Notes: generated by a model from the letters alone, not told the origin. 64,000 bases of DNA from Methylobacterium sp. E-065 (GCF_022829605.1 NZ_JAKSYD010000054.1:62001-126000), one strand, 5' to 3'; counted from the first letter of the stretch, positions 51,060 to 60,634 are shown. Numbers and translations: made by a program.

Positions 51060-51413
51060 TCAGCGCGAGACCGCGAACAGCCGCGCTATCAACCACAGCG
51101 GCACGACCACGATTGCCCCCGCGACGATCCAGCCGCCGAAATCGTGCAGCGAGGCGAGGCCGACCTCCAGCAGCGCCCGGGTCGAGTCGTACAGGTGCCA
51201 GAACAGGCGCCCCGGGGTCACGCCGAGCATCGACATGAAGGCGCCGACCAGGATCGACAGGAACAGCAGCCGCGCCATCACCCCGGCGGGCGAGCCGCCG
51301 AGAAAGCGCCGGAGCGCCGAGTCCCGGGGGCGAGGGGAATCCGGCCCGTAGGCGCCCGGCGGCACCGTATGGTGTGTATCGTCCCGCCGGTGCCGCTGAT
51401 GATCGACGAGCAT
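51060..51413 (-). CDS. Small membrane protein, possibly DUF6460-like
   Basis: This 117-residue protein has a polar, histidine- and proline-rich N-terminus (about 40 residues) followed by two membrane helices: AGVMARLLFLSILVGAFMSM and GGWIVAGAIVVVPLWLIARLF. The RRFLGGSPAGVMARLLFLS and GVTPGRLFWHLYDS pattern recalls a small alphaproteobacterial family that I believe is DUF6460; this is from memory and unverified. The ATG at 51413 gives a compact protein; the frame continues upstream without a conserved sequence. It lies 86 bases upstream of the MATE gene on the same strand. Confidence 0.6.
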   Translation of the reverse strand: MLVDHQRHRRDDTHHTVPPGAYGPDSPRPRDSALRRFLGGSPAGVMARLLFLSILVGAFMSMLGVTPGRLFWHLYDSTRALLEVGLASLHDFGGWIVAGAIVVVPLWLIARLFAVSR

Positions 51414-51690
51414 CGTGTCCTCGTGAAACTCTGTGCCGTTCGATCGACGATGAAGCGGGCGGAACCGTGGCCAGTACATCACACCGCATCGAAACCCGTC
51501 GGGCGATCGAGCGTTGGCTGATTTCTCCCGCGCTCTCGACATGGCAAGTGGCGATGACCTCGCCAAGATGTCCGGCGCGGCGGGATGCGCGTCCGGGGAA
51601 TGCCCGGCGTGCGTTGCGAAGGTTGCGGGAAGACCTCCCGGGGCCGCACGTTGCCGAGGGGTTTGAAGTGCCGACGGGACCAGACGCACG

Positions 51691-52647
51691 ATGATCGACC
51701 ACGCCCTGTTCGACCCGGCGACGATCGATCCCGAGATCACCCGGCTGAATGCCGAGATCGTGGCTGCCCACGCGGCCTTGCCCGATCCCTGGTCGCTGTC
51801 GATCGCAGAGGTGCGCGCGCGCCGTCGGGCCGGCACGAAGGCCGCGCCCGCGATGCCGCAGAGCGCCCGAGCCGAGTGGCTGACGATCGACGGGCCCGGC
51901 GGCCCGCTCAAGCTCCGCGTGATCAAACCCAAGGCGGGCATCAAGCTGCGCGGGGCCTACCTGCACATCCACCGGGGCGGCTGGGTCTGGGGTGCGGCCG
52001 ACGAGCAGGATCCCTGGCTGGAGCGGATCGCCGATGCCTGCGGCTTCGTCGCCCTGTCGGTGGAATACCGGTTGGCCCCCGAGCATCCCTACCCGGCCGC
52101 CCTCCTCGACTGCGAGGCGGCGGCCCTCTGGCTGGCCGGGCCCGGCAAGGCCGAATTCGGCATCAACGCCCTGACCATCGGGGGTGAATCGGTGGGCGCC
52201 CAGCTCGCCGTGATGGTGCTGCTGCGGCTGCGGGACAAGCACAATTTGACGCGGGCCTTCCGCGGCGCCAACCTCAATGCCGGGTTCTTCGACCTCGGTC
52301 TCACCCCGTCGGTGCGCAACTGGGGCGAGGAGCGCTTGGTCGTGAACACCCGCGACCTGACGCGGTTCGCCGACGATTATGTCCGCGAGGGGATCGACCG
52401 CCGCCGGCCGGACGTGTCGCCGATCTATGCCGAGCTGAAGGGGCTCCCGCCCGCTCTGTTCACGATCGGCACCAGGGATCCCCTGCTCGACGATACGCTG
52501 TACATGTCGGCGCGCTGGGCGGCGGCGGGCAATGGCGGCCACACCGCGATCTATCCCGGCGGCTGCCACGTCTTCGCCCGCTATCCGAGCCCGATCAGCG
52601 AGCAGGCCCTGGAGTTGATCGACCGCTTCCTGATGGCGCTCGCCTGA
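51691..52647 (+). CDS. Alpha/beta hydrolase (hormone-sensitive-lipase-like)
   Basis: This 318-residue esterase-like protein shows the oxyanion-hole motif HIHRGGWVWG near residue 90, the nucleophile elbow GGESVGAQLAV (Ser in GxSxG) near 167, the acid in TRDPLLDD near 270, and the histidine in GGCHVFARYP near 290. It belongs to the alpha/beta hydrolase fold-3 group acting on short-chain esters. The stop (TGA at 52645-52647) overlaps a CTG that is the probable start of the helicase gene. A 277-base region upstream holds no gene that I can support. Confidence 0.9.
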   Translation: MIDHALFDPATIDPEITRLNAEIVAAHAALPDPWSLSIAEVRARRRAGTKAAPAMPQSARAEWLTIDGPGGPLKLRVIKPKAGIKLRGAYLHIHRGGWVWGAADEQDPWLERIADACGFVALSVEYRLAPEHPYPAALLDCEAAALWLAGPGKAEFGINALTIGGESVGAQLAVMVLLRLRDKHNLTRAFRGANLNAGFFDLGLTPSVRNWGEERLVVNTRDLTRFADDYVREGIDRRRPDVSPIYAELKGLPPALFTIGTRDPLLDDTLYMSARWAAAGNGGHTAIYPGGCHVFARYPSPISEQALELIDRFLMALA

Positions 52648-55373
52648 GCGATCCAGCGGAGATCCTGCCGGAGCGGTTCCGGGCGTGGTTCGCCGCGCGC
52701 GGCTGGGCACCCCGGCCGCACCAGCTCGATCTCCTGCGGATCGCCGGGGCCGGCCGTTCGGCCTTGCTGGTGGCGCCGACCGGGGCTGGCAAGACGCTCG
52801 CGGGGTTCCTGCCGAGCCTCGTCGCTCTCGCGGAGCGCGGGCCGCAGAAGCTCAAGCCCAAGGGGCTCCACACCCTCTACGTCTCGCCGCTGAAGGCGCT
52901 GGCGGTCGACATCGCCCGCAACCTCGATGCGCCGATCGCCGAGATGGATCTACCGGTGCGCGTCGAGACCCGCACCGGCGACACGCCGGCCCATAAGCGC
53001 ACCCGTCAGATCAGTCGGCCGCCCGACATCCTGTTGACCACGCCCGAGCAGCTGGCGCTGCTGATCGCCCATCGCGAAGCGGCCGAGTTCTTTTCGGGAT
53101 TGCGCTGCGTGGTGCTGGACGAATTGCACGCGCTCGTGACGTCGAAGCGCGGCGATCTGCTGTCGCTGGCGATGGCCCGGCTGCACCGGCTGAGCCCGGG
53201 TCTCGCGGCGGTCGGGCTCTCCGCGACGGTGCGCGAGCCGGATGAATTGCGGAAGTATCTGGTGCCGCAGGGCCCGCTTCCCGCTCCCCCCTCTCCGAAC
53301 GCACCGTCGAAGTCGCACGAGGAGAAGGTCATCCCAGTCGTGGGGCCACGCGCGGGTCCCCTCTCCCGATCGGGAGAGGGACAGGGTGAGGGACGAGAAC
53401 TCTCCGAAGGAGGCGCGCCCGAGACGCGCGGCGATCCGGTGCCTGATCCTGAACCGTCTCATCCCTCACCCCAACCCTCTCCCGCACGGGAGAGGGGCCC
53501 GGTCGCGCCCCCCATGGCCGACCTCGTCACCGTAGCGGGAGGCGCCAAGGCCGACCTGCGCATGCTCGACCTCGGCCGGGCGCTGCCGATCTCCGGCCAC
53601 ACCGCCTGGCACTCGATGCCGGCGATCTACGAGCTGATCAAGGAGCACCGCACCACGCTGGTCTTCGTGAACACCCGCCTCCAGGCCGAGTACACGTTCC
53701 AGGAGCTGTGGCGGCTCAACGAGGATGCGCTGCCGATCGCGATCCACCACGGCTCGCTCGACGCCCAGCAGCGCCGCCGGGTCGAGGCCGCCATGGCGGC
53801 GGGGCAGCTGCGGGCGATCGTCTGCACCGCGACCCTCGATCTCGGCATAGACTGGGGCGACGTGGACCTCGTGGTCAATGTCGGCGCGCCCAAGGGCGCG
53901 AGCCGGATCATGCAGCGGATCGGCCGCGCCAACCACCGGATGGACGAGCCGTCGAAGGCCTATCTCGTCCCCGGCAACCGCTTCGAGATGCTGGAATGTC
54001 AGGCGGCGCTCGACGCCGTCGAGGAGGCCGCGCAGGACACCCCCGATGCAAGGCTGGGCGCCCTCGACGTGCTCGCCCAGCACGTGCTCGGCATGGCCTG
54101 CGCGGATGCCTTCGACCCCCTCGATCTCTACGACGAGATCGTCTCGGCGTCGCCCTATGCGGACCTCACCTGGGAATCCTTCGAGCAGGTGGTCGATTAC
54201 GTCGCCACCGGCGGCTACGCGCTGCGCGCCTACGAGCGCTTCGCCAAGATCCTGCGGGGGCCGGACGGTCTCTGGCGGGTGCGCGACGCCCGGACCGCGC
54301 AGGCCTATCGGATGAATGTCGGGACGATCGTCGAGGCGGCGCGGGTGCGGGTGCGCCTCGGCCGGTCGCTCCGCGGAAAACCCGGCACGGTCCTGCCAAA
54401 GACCGGCCGGGTGCTCGGCGAGATCGAGGACGAGTTCGCCGAGACGCTCACCGTCGGCGACACCTTCCTGTTCGCGGGCGAGACCCTGCGCTTCGAAGGG
54501 CTTGCCGAGGACGAGTGCCTCGTGACCCGCGCCCCGCCCGATACCGACCCGGCGATCCCGTCCTATGCCGGCTCGAAATTCCCGCTCTCGACCTTCCTCG
54601 CTGCCCGGGTCCGGGCGCTGATCGCCGATCCGTTCGAATGGGACCGGCTCCCGGAGCAGATCGGCGCGTACCTGCAGCAGCAGCGCCGCCGCTCGGTCCT
54701 GCCGGGCGAGCGCGACCTGCTGGTCGAGACGTTTCCGCGGGGCAAGCGCCACTACCTGACCGCCTTCCCGTTCGAGGGCCGTCTCGCCCACCAGACGCTC
54801 GGCATGCTGCTGACCCGAAGGCTGGAGCGCGGCGGGCTGCGGCCACTCGGTTTCGCGGCCAACGATTACGGCATCGCGATCTGGACGACCCGCGATGTCG
54901 CCGAGCGTGCCGCCCTCGATCCGGACTTCATCGGCGACCTGTTCGCGGTCGACATGCTGGGCGACGATCTGGAGGCGTGGCTCGATGAATCGGCGATGAT
55001 GAAGCGCACCTTCCGGCAATGCGCGGTGATCGCCGGCCTGATCGAACGCCATCACCCGGGCCTGAAGAAATCCGGCCGGGCGGTCACGATCTCGACCGAT
55101 CTGATCTACGACGTGCTGCGCAAGCACCAGCCCGACCACCTGCTGCTGCGGGCGGCGCGGCAGGATGCGGCAACCGGACTCCTCGACGTGAGGCGCCTCG
55201 GCATGATGCTAGAGCGCATCCAGGGGCGAATCATCCACAGGTCTCTCGACCGGGTCTCGCCGCTCTCCGTATCCGTGATGCTCGAGATCGGGCGCGAGCG
55301 GGTCTACGGCGAGGGCGCCGACGAGATCCTGGCCGAGGCCGAGGCGGAGCTTCTTCAAGAGGCTCTGTCCTGA
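52644..55373 (+). CDS. Ligase-associated DEXH-box DNA helicase (Lhr-like) with an in-frame repeat insertion
   Basis: This protein of about 909 residues is a superfamily 2 helicase of the Lhr-like DNA-repair group. Motifs visible are Walker A VAPTGAGKTLAGF, DELH in VVLDELHALV, LSATVREPDEL, TLDLGIDWGDVDLVVNVGAP and QRIGRANHR, then the long C-terminal region. The conserved N-terminus (ILPERFRAWFAARGW ... PRPHQLDLLRI) lies upstream of any ATG, GTG or TTG, so the likely start is CTG at 52644, overlapping the hydrolase stop. About 80 extra residues at about 211-290 are encoded by repeat DNA (53358-53497) and neighbouring sequence, inserted without breaking the frame. Confidence 0.88.
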   Translation: MSDPAEILPERFRAWFAARGWAPRPHQLDLLRIAGAGRSALLVAPTGAGKTLAGFLPSLVALAERGPQKLKPKGLHTLYVSPLKALAVDIARNLDAPIAEMDLPVRVETRTGDTPAHKRTRQISRPPDILLTTPEQLALLIAHREAAEFFSGLRCVVLDELHALVTSKRGDLLSLAMARLHRLSPGLAAVGLSATVREPDELRKYLVPQGPLPAPPSPNAPSKSHEEKVIPVVGPRAGPLSRSGEGQGEGRELSEGGAPETRGDPVPDPEPSHPSPQPSPARERGPVAPPMADLVTVAGGAKADLRMLDLGRALPISGHTAWHSMPAIYELIKEHRTTLVFVNTRLQAEYTFQELWRLNEDALPIAIHHGSLDAQQRRRVEAAMAAGQLRAIVCTATLDLGIDWGDVDLVVNVGAPKGASRIMQRIGRANHRMDEPSKAYLVPGNRFEMLECQAALDAVEEAAQDTPDARLGALDVLAQHVLGMACADAFDPLDLYDEIVSASPYADLTWESFEQVVDYVATGGYALRAYERFAKILRGPDGLWRVRDARTAQAYRMNVGTIVEAARVRVRLGRSLRGKPGTVLPKTGRVLGEIEDEFAETLTVGDTFLFAGETLRFEGLAEDECLVTRAPPDTDPAIPSYAGSKFPLSTFLAARVRALIADPFEWDRLPEQIGAYLQQQRRRSVLPGERDLLVETFPRGKRHYLTAFPFEGRLAHQTLGMLLTRRLERGGLRPLGFAANDYGIAIWTTRDVAERAALDPDFIGDLFAVDMLGDDLEAWLDESAMMKRTFRQCAVIAGLIERHHPGLKKSGRAVTISTDLIYDVLRKHQPDHLLLRAARQDAATGLLDVRRLGMMLERIQGRIIHRSLDRVSPLSVSVMLEIGRERVYGEGADEILAEAEAELLQEALS
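53358..53497. repeat. Inverted-repeat element inside the helicase gene
   Basis: A 36-base left arm (53358-53393, beginning CCCTCTCCCGATCGGGAGAG) and a right arm (53462-53497, ending CTCTCCCGCACGGGAGAGGG) are near-perfect reverse complements, and each has its own internal hairpin. The 140-base unit looks like a mobile intergenic repeat of the REP/BIME kind. It is read through in frame and adds residues such as LSRSGEGQGEGREL and PSPQPSPARERGPV to the helicase. Confidence 0.75.
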
Positions 55374-55411
55374 CCCATGATCCGCCCTCCCCCGACGACG
55401 AGGATGCGATC

Positions 55412-56125
55412 TTGGCGGCCGGCCTGAGACTCGAGAAGACTTCCAAACACCCGACCCTTCAGCTCGCGGGCGAGACCCTGGTACTCGACCTGTGCGGCGG
55501 CCTCTGGCTGCCGGAGCACCGGACGCTGATCGTATCGGATCTCCATCTGGAGAAGGGCTCCTCCTATGCGGCCCGGTCGGGCCAGTTCCTGCCGCCCTAC
55601 GACACCCGCGAGACCCTGGCCTGCCTGCACGAGGCGGTGATCCGCCACGATCCCGCCCGGGTGATCGCGCTGGGCGATTCCTTCCACGATGCGCGGGGCC
55701 CCGAGCGCATGGAGCCGGGCGACCGCGCCATGGTGGCGGCGCTGCAGGACGGCCGGGACTGGGTCTGGATCGCGGGCAACCACGACGCCGCCGTCAGCGA
55801 GGGCGTCGGCGGCCGCTACGCCGATGCGCTGACGCTCGGCGGTCTCCTCCTGCGCCACGAGCCGAGCCCCGGGGCGGCCCCCGGCGAGATCGCCGGTCAC
55901 CTTCATCCCTGCGGCAAGGTCGCGATGCGTGGCCGGGCGGTGCGCCGCCGCTGCTTCGTCACCGACGGCAGCCGCCTCGTCATGCCGGCCTTCGGCGCCT
56001 ATGCGGGCGGCCTGAACGTTCGCGACAAGGCGATCGAGGGGCTGTTCCCGAAGGGCTTCAACGCGCATCTCCTCGGCGACGGGCGGGTTTTCGCGATCGG
56101 CCGGGCGCAGCTCGCCCGGGACTGA
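55412..56125 (+). CDS. pdeM: Ligase-associated DNA damage response endonuclease PdeM
   Basis: This 237-residue metallophosphatase-fold nuclease has the metal motifs VSDLHLEKG, ALGDSFHDA, IAGNHDAAV and GHLHPCGK. It is encoded directly after the Lhr-like helicase, the usual order in the ligase-associated repair cluster, but the DNA ligase and exonuclease of that cluster are missing here. The start is uncertain. TTG at 55412 has GAGGA at a good distance; a CTG at 55370 overlapping the helicase stop would add 14 residues. No ATG or GTG lies near the conserved N-terminus. Confidence 0.88.
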   Translation: MAAGLRLEKTSKHPTLQLAGETLVLDLCGGLWLPEHRTLIVSDLHLEKGSSYAARSGQFLPPYDTRETLACLHEAVIRHDPARVIALGDSFHDARGPERMEPGDRAMVAALQDGRDWVWIAGNHDAAVSEGVGGRYADALTLGGLLLRHEPSPGAAPGEIAGHLHPCGKVAMRGRAVRRRCFVTDGSRLVMPAFGAYAGGLNVRDKAIEGLFPKGFNAHLLGDGRVFAIGRAQLARD

Positions 56126-56181
56126 TGCGGTTTATACGGCGACGGCTGCGTCGGGCCGATTGATACCCTACTCGCCGCGAC

Positions 56182-57558
56182 CTAATCCTTCTCCAACCCG
56201 GCGATCGCCCGGGCGAAATCCCGGGCCGCGAAGGGCTCCAGATCCTCCACGCCCTCGCCGACGCCGATGAAATGCACCGGCAGGCCGAACTTGGCCGCCA
56301 GCGCCACCAGGATCCCGCCCCGCGCGGTGCCGTCGAGCTTCGTCATCACGAGCCCCGAGACCGGCGCCGCCTGCGAGAACAGCTCCACTTGGCTGATCGC
56401 GTTCTGGCCGACCGTCGCATCGAGGACGAGGAGCGTGGCGTGCGGGGCGTGCGGATCCTGCTTGCGCAGGACGCGCACGATCTTCTCCAACTCGGCCATC
56501 AACCCGGTCTTGTTCTGGAGCCGACCGGCGGTGTCGATCAGCAGCACGTCGGTGCCGGCGGCCTGGGCCTGCTTCAGCGCGTCGAAGGCGAGCCCGGCCG
56601 CGTCCGCCCCCTGCGCCCCGCTCACCACCGGCGTGCCGGTGCGCGCCCCCCAGACCTTGAGCTGGTCGATCGCTGCCGCCCGGAACGTGTCGCCCGCCGC
56701 CAGCATCACGGTGCGGCCCTCTGCCCGCAGCTTCGAGGCGAGCTTGCCGAGCGTGGTGGTCTTGCCGGCGCCGTTCACGCCGACGGTGAGGATCACGAAC
56801 GGCTTCTTCCCGGCATCGACGGCCAGCGGCACCGCTACGGGTTCGAGCGCCCGCTCGACCTCGGTGGCCAGGATCGCCCGAACCTCGTCGGGCGAGATGC
56901 CCTTCTCGTAGCGGCCCTTGCCCACCGCCTCGGAGATCCGCATCGCGGTCTCCAGGCCGAAATCGGCTTGGATCAGGGCGTCCTCCAGGTCTTCCAGGGT
57001 CGTGGCGTCGAGCTTGCGCTTGGTGAACAGGCCCGTCACCCGCTCGGACAAAGCCGAGGAGGTCCGCTTCATCCCGGAGGTGAGGCGGGTCCACCACCCC
57101 TTGGCTTCCGGCTCGCGGTCCGGCCCCGCTCCGGCATCGTGGGCCAGAGCCGCCGCGGAATCGATCGGTTGGATGTCGGGCTGCGGCGCGATCACCGGTT
57201 CGCGGTTCGCATCCCCCGTGTCGACCGGGTCGGCGCCATGGGCGGGATCGTCGCCGGCCGTACCGGCGGGCGGACGCTCCAGCTCGCCTTCGATCGGCAG
57301 GAGGTCCGCCCCCTCGACGACGTCGGGGACCGGCTCCCCGGTCTCCTCCGGCGGCAGCGGAATGGTCGCGACATCCTCCGCCCCGGTGGCGAAGTCGGGC
57401 TGGCCTTCGGAGGGCGAGGCCGCCTCCGCGGGGAGGTCCGCCTCGGGCTTCTCATCGGACGTCGGCTCCGTGGTGTCCTGGGGCTTCTCCTCGGCCGCGT
57501 CGTGGCCCTTCCGCCCGAACAGGCGTCCGAACCAGCCGGGCTTCTCCTCGCTCGCCAT
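56182..57558 (-). CDS. ftsY: Signal recognition particle receptor FtsY
   Basis: This 458-residue GTPase docks the signal recognition particle with its ribosome at the inner membrane. The N-terminal 150 residues are acidic and proline-rich (the A domain), beginning with the amphipathic KPGWFGRLFGRKG. The NG domain has the P-loop GVNGAGKTTTLGKLASKLR, DTFRAAAIDQL, DTAGRLQNKTGLM and TKLDGTARGGILV. The size and arrangement are normal. It converges on pdeM and is divergent from the pseudouridine synthase gene with a 57-base gap. Confidence 0.97.
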   Translation of the reverse strand: MASEEKPGWFGRLFGRKGHDAAEEKPQDTTEPTSDEKPEADLPAEAASPSEGQPDFATGAEDVATIPLPPEETGEPVPDVVEGADLLPIEGELERPPAGTAGDDPAHGADPVDTGDANREPVIAPQPDIQPIDSAAALAHDAGAGPDREPEAKGWWTRLTSGMKRTSSALSERVTGLFTKRKLDATTLEDLEDALIQADFGLETAMRISEAVGKGRYEKGISPDEVRAILATEVERALEPVAVPLAVDAGKKPFVILTVGVNGAGKTTTLGKLASKLRAEGRTVMLAAGDTFRAAAIDQLKVWGARTGTPVVSGAQGADAAGLAFDALKQAQAAGTDVLLIDTAGRLQNKTGLMAELEKIVRVLRKQDPHAPHATLLVLDATVGQNAISQVELFSQAAPVSGLVMTKLDGTARGGILVALAAKFGLPVHFIGVGEGVEDLEPFAARDFARAIAGLEKD

Positions 57559-57615
57559 GTCGTCGCGTCCTCGCCCTACCTTGCCGATCCGGGATCAACC
57601 CTCTAGCCGATCCCG

Positions 57616-58317
57616 ATGTCCAACGCCTTCGACATAGGCGCACGCCTGCTCTACCGCGACGCCCTGCTGCTCGTCATCGACAAGCCGCCGGGTCTACCGG
57701 TCCATCCGGGGCCGCGCGGCGGCGAGACGCTGACCGACCATCTCGACGCCTTGCGGTTCGGCCTGCCGCGCCGGCCGGAGGCCGCGCACCGGCTCGACCG
57801 CGACACGTCAGGCTGCCTCGCGTTGGGGCGCCACGCCAAGGCGCTGGCCCGGCTGGGCAAGCTCTTCGCCGGCAGCGCGGTGGACAAGACCTACTGGGCT
57901 CTGGTCGAGGGCGGCCCCGCCGAGGAGGCGGGCCGCATCGACCTGCCGCTCGCCCGCCGCTCGGACGATCCACGCTCGTGGTGGATGAAGGCCGATCCCG
58001 CCGGCGACCCGGCGCTGACGCATTGGCGCGTCCTCGGCCGGGCGGACGGGCGCACATGGCTCGAACTGAAGCCGGTCACCGGCCGCACCCACCAGCTCCG
58101 CGTGCATTGCGCGGCCTCCGGCTGGCCGATTCTCGGCGACTCCATCTACGGGGCTGCCCCGCGCGGAAGCGCGCTGCATCTGCATGCGCGGACGCTGTCG
58201 ATCCCGCTCTATCCGAAGCGTGAGGCCATCACGGTGACGGCGCCGCCGCCGAACCACATCACCGCGGCAATCGCCGCGATGGGCTTTCAGGCCGCGATCA
58301 GCCGCCCGCCGTCATGA
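57616..58317 (+). CDS. RluA-family RNA pseudouridine synthase
   Basis: This 233-residue protein isomerises uridine to pseudouridine in rRNA or tRNA. The catalytic aspartate is in HRLDRDTSGCLALG near residue 60, with VIDKPPGLPVHPGPRGG before it and the C-terminal GRTHQLRVHCAASGWPILGD after it. It lacks an S4 RNA-binding domain, as in the shorter RluA/TruC-like members, so the target base cannot be predicted. Its 3' end overlaps the converging mtaB by 31 bases. Confidence 0.92.
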   Translation: MSNAFDIGARLLYRDALLLVIDKPPGLPVHPGPRGGETLTDHLDALRFGLPRRPEAAHRLDRDTSGCLALGRHAKALARLGKLFAGSAVDKTYWALVEGGPAEEAGRIDLPLARRSDDPRSWWMKADPAGDPALTHWRVLGRADGRTWLELKPVTGRTHQLRVHCAASGWPILGDSIYGAAPRGSALHLHARTLSIPLYPKREAITVTAPPPNHITAAIAAMGFQAAISRPPS

Positions 58318-59513
58318 GCCGCGATGGCGACCGCGCGCATGGTCCCGGGCTCCGTATCTGCCGCCAGCCGTACCGGCGTAAAATCCTCGGCGCGTCCCAT
58401 CCCGCCGCGCTCGGCGAGCACGGTCAGGTCTCGCCCGACCTGCGCGTCGAGGTGCCGCCGAAGCGCCTGCGCCCCCGCCTCCCGCAGCCGGGCCGCCCGC
58501 TCGCGGATCGCCCCTTGCGCCACCGGCGGCATCCGGGCTGCAGGCGTCTCGGGCCGGGGCGAGTACGGGAAGACGTGCAGATGCGTCAGGCCGCATTCGG
58601 CCACGAGGTCGAGGGAGCGCGCGAACTGCTCCTCGGTCTCGGTGGGGAAGCCGGCGATCAGGTCCGCACCGAACACGAGGTCGGGGCGCAGCCGCCGGGC
58701 TGTCTCGCAGAAGCGGATCGCGTCGGCGCGGCTGTGCCGGCGCTTCATCCGCTTCAGGATCAGATCGTCGCCGGCCTGAAGCGAAAGGTGAAGGTGCGGC
58801 ATCAGCCGCTCCTCCTCGGCCAGAGCCGCCAGCAGGTCCGCGTCCGCCTCGACGGAATCGATCGAGGACAGGCGCAGGCGCGCGAGGTCCGGCACCGCCC
58901 GGAGGATCGCGCGCACCAGAGCACCGAGGGAGAGGGACGAACCCGACAGGTCCCGGCCATAGGCCGTGAGATCGACGCCGGTCAGCACGACCTCGCGCCC
59001 GCCATGCGCCACGATCGTCTCGACCTGCGCGATCACCGCGGCGGCCGGCACCGAGCGCGACGGGCCGCGCCCGAACGGGATCACGCAGAAAGTGCACCGG
59101 TGATCGCAGCCGTTCTGCACTGGCACGAAGGCCCGCGTATGCCCCGCGACGGCCGCGATCCGGGTCGGATCGGCCGCGCGCGCAGCCATGACGGCCCCCG
59201 GCCCGGTCCCCGCGGGCGACCAGCCCTCCGGCCGCAGCTTCTCGCCGTTGCCGACGAGGCGCGACACCTCGGGCATGGCTGCGTAGGCTTCCGTCTCGAC
59301 CTCGGCGCCGCAGCCGGTGACGACGATCTCGGCCCCCGGTTGCTCGCGCGCGATCCGGCGGATCGCCTTGCGCGCCTGCCGACCGGCCTCGGCGGTGACC
59401 GCGCAGGTGTTCACCACGATCCGGTCGCGCCCGTCGGCGCCGGCATGGACCCGCAGGGCCTCCGACTCCACGATGTTGAGCCGACAGCCGAAGGTGAGGG
59501 TCTCGACGCCCAT
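58287..59513 (-). CDS. mtaB: tRNA t6A37 methylthiotransferase MtaB
   Basis: This 408-residue radical SAM enzyme adds a methylthio group to t6A at position 37 of tRNAs. The N-terminal domain has three cysteines for one [4Fe-4S] cluster (FGCRLN, NTCAVT, VTGCGAEVE). The radical SAM cluster motif is NGCDHRCTFCVIPFGRGPSR, and GADLIAGFPTETEEQF follows. The ATG at 59513 begins [13 protein letters not shown] and overlaps the dapF stop by one base (TGATG), so translation is probably coupled. The C-terminal TRAM-like domain ends the protein. Confidence 0.95.
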   Translation of the reverse strand: MGVETLTFGCRLNIVESEALRVHAGADGRDRIVVNTCAVTAEAGRQARKAIRRIAREQPGAEIVVTGCGAEVETEAYAAMPEVSRLVGNGEKLRPEGWSPAGTGPGAVMAARAADPTRIAAVAGHTRAFVPVQNGCDHRCTFCVIPFGRGPSRSVPAAAVIAQVETIVAHGGREVVLTGVDLTAYGRDLSGSSLSLGALVRAILRAVPDLARLRLSSIDSVEADADLLAALAEEERLMPHLHLSLQAGDDLILKRMKRRHSRADAIRFCETARRLRPDLVFGADLIAGFPTETEEQFARSLDLVAECGLTHLHVFPYSPRPETPAARMPPVAQGAIRERAARLREAGAQALRRHLDAQVGRDLTVLAERGGMGRAEDFTPVRLAADTEPGTMRAVAIAAHDGGRLIAA

Positions 59514-60400
59514 CAGGCGAGGCCGGAGAACAGCTCCGGCGCCAGCGTCCCCTCGGCCACGAGGGCGACGGGGCCGGTCATCAGGACGTGGTCGTCGGCC
59601 CGCCACTCCACGAACAGCTCGCCGCCGGGCAGCGCGACCTGCGCCTGCCGGCCGATCATCCGCAGCCGGGATGCCGCCACCACAGCGGCGCAGGCGGCGG
59701 TGCCGCAGGCGAGCGTCAGCCCGGCGCCGCGTTCCCAGACCCGCAGCTTGATCATCTCGCGATCCTTGACCTGGGCGATCGAGATATTGGCCCGCTCGGG
59801 GAAGAGCGGGTGGTTCTCCAGCATCGGCCCGATCCGGCCGAGATCGAAGGTCTCGGGGTCGGCCTCGACGAAGAACACCGCGTGCGGGTTGCCCATGTTC
59901 ACCACGGCCGGCGAGTGCAGGACCGGATCGTCGATCGGCCCGATCTGCAATTCGATCCGCCGCGTATCGGGAAACGGCTCCGACAGGGGAATCTCGTCCC
60001 AGGCGAGCTTCGGCCGGCCCATATCGACCGTGAAGGCGCGCTCCGACACCCGGCGCACGCCGAGGAGGCCGGCCTGAGTCTCCAGCGTCAGCCGGCCCCC
60101 CTCGGCCGGGCGGGCCATGGCCGGATCGTCGAGCATCGCGTAGGCGACGCAGCGGGTGCCGTTGCCGCAGGCGCCGGATTCCGAGCCGTCGGTGTTGTAG
60201 ATCCGCAGGAACGCATCCGTGCCGGGGCTCACGGGATCGTGCAGCACCATCATTTGATCGAACGACGAGGCCGGATCCTGCGCGATCGCCCGCGCTTCAC
60301 CGGGCTGGACCCGCGCGCTCGCGCCGCGCAGGTCCAGCACCACGATGGCGTTGCCGGCGCCGTGCATCTTCAGGAAGCGTCTGTGGGCGAGTGCGCTCAT
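59513..60400 (-). CDS. dapF: Diaminopimelate epimerase
   Basis: This 295-residue enzyme interconverts LL- and meso-diaminopimelate for lysine and peptidoglycan synthesis. The two catalytic cysteines are in [13 protein letters not shown] and [13 protein letters not shown]. The N-terminal [16 protein letters not shown] and [12 protein letters not shown] segments are family features. It is the first gene of the dapF-mtaB pair. The 234-base region upstream, shared with a divergent secreted protein, shows no other gene. Confidence 0.96.
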   Translation of the reverse strand: MSALAHRRFLKMHGAGNAIVVLDLRGASARVQPGEARAIAQDPASSFDQMMVLHDPVSPGTDAFLRIYNTDGSESGACGNGTRCVAYAMLDDPAMARPAEGGRLTLETQAGLLGVRRVSERAFTVDMGRPKLAWDEIPLSEPFPDTRRIELQIGPIDDPVLHSPAVVNMGNPHAVFFVEADPETFDLGRIGPMLENHPLFPERANISIAQVKDREMIKLRVWERGAGLTLACGTAACAAVVAASRLRMIGRQAQVALPGGELFVEWRADDHVLMTGPVALVAEGTLAPELFSGLA

Positions 60401-60634
60401 GCGGTCCCGCAGCTGGAAGGGGTCGGCCGGCTATATGGCAAACCCGAGGGGCCTACGCGAGTGGTTCGCCGTCGTGGCAGATGCGCCGCATCCGCGACCC
60501 TCTCGGGTTGCCCTCTTGCGCGGTCCTCTTGCGCAGCCCTGGTGCACGTCGCACTCGCGGGCGATCCCGATCACCGCTACCCTATGTGGTGGGAAGCCCG
60601 GACGATCCGCCGGGCCCCGATCGGAGCGCCCATC

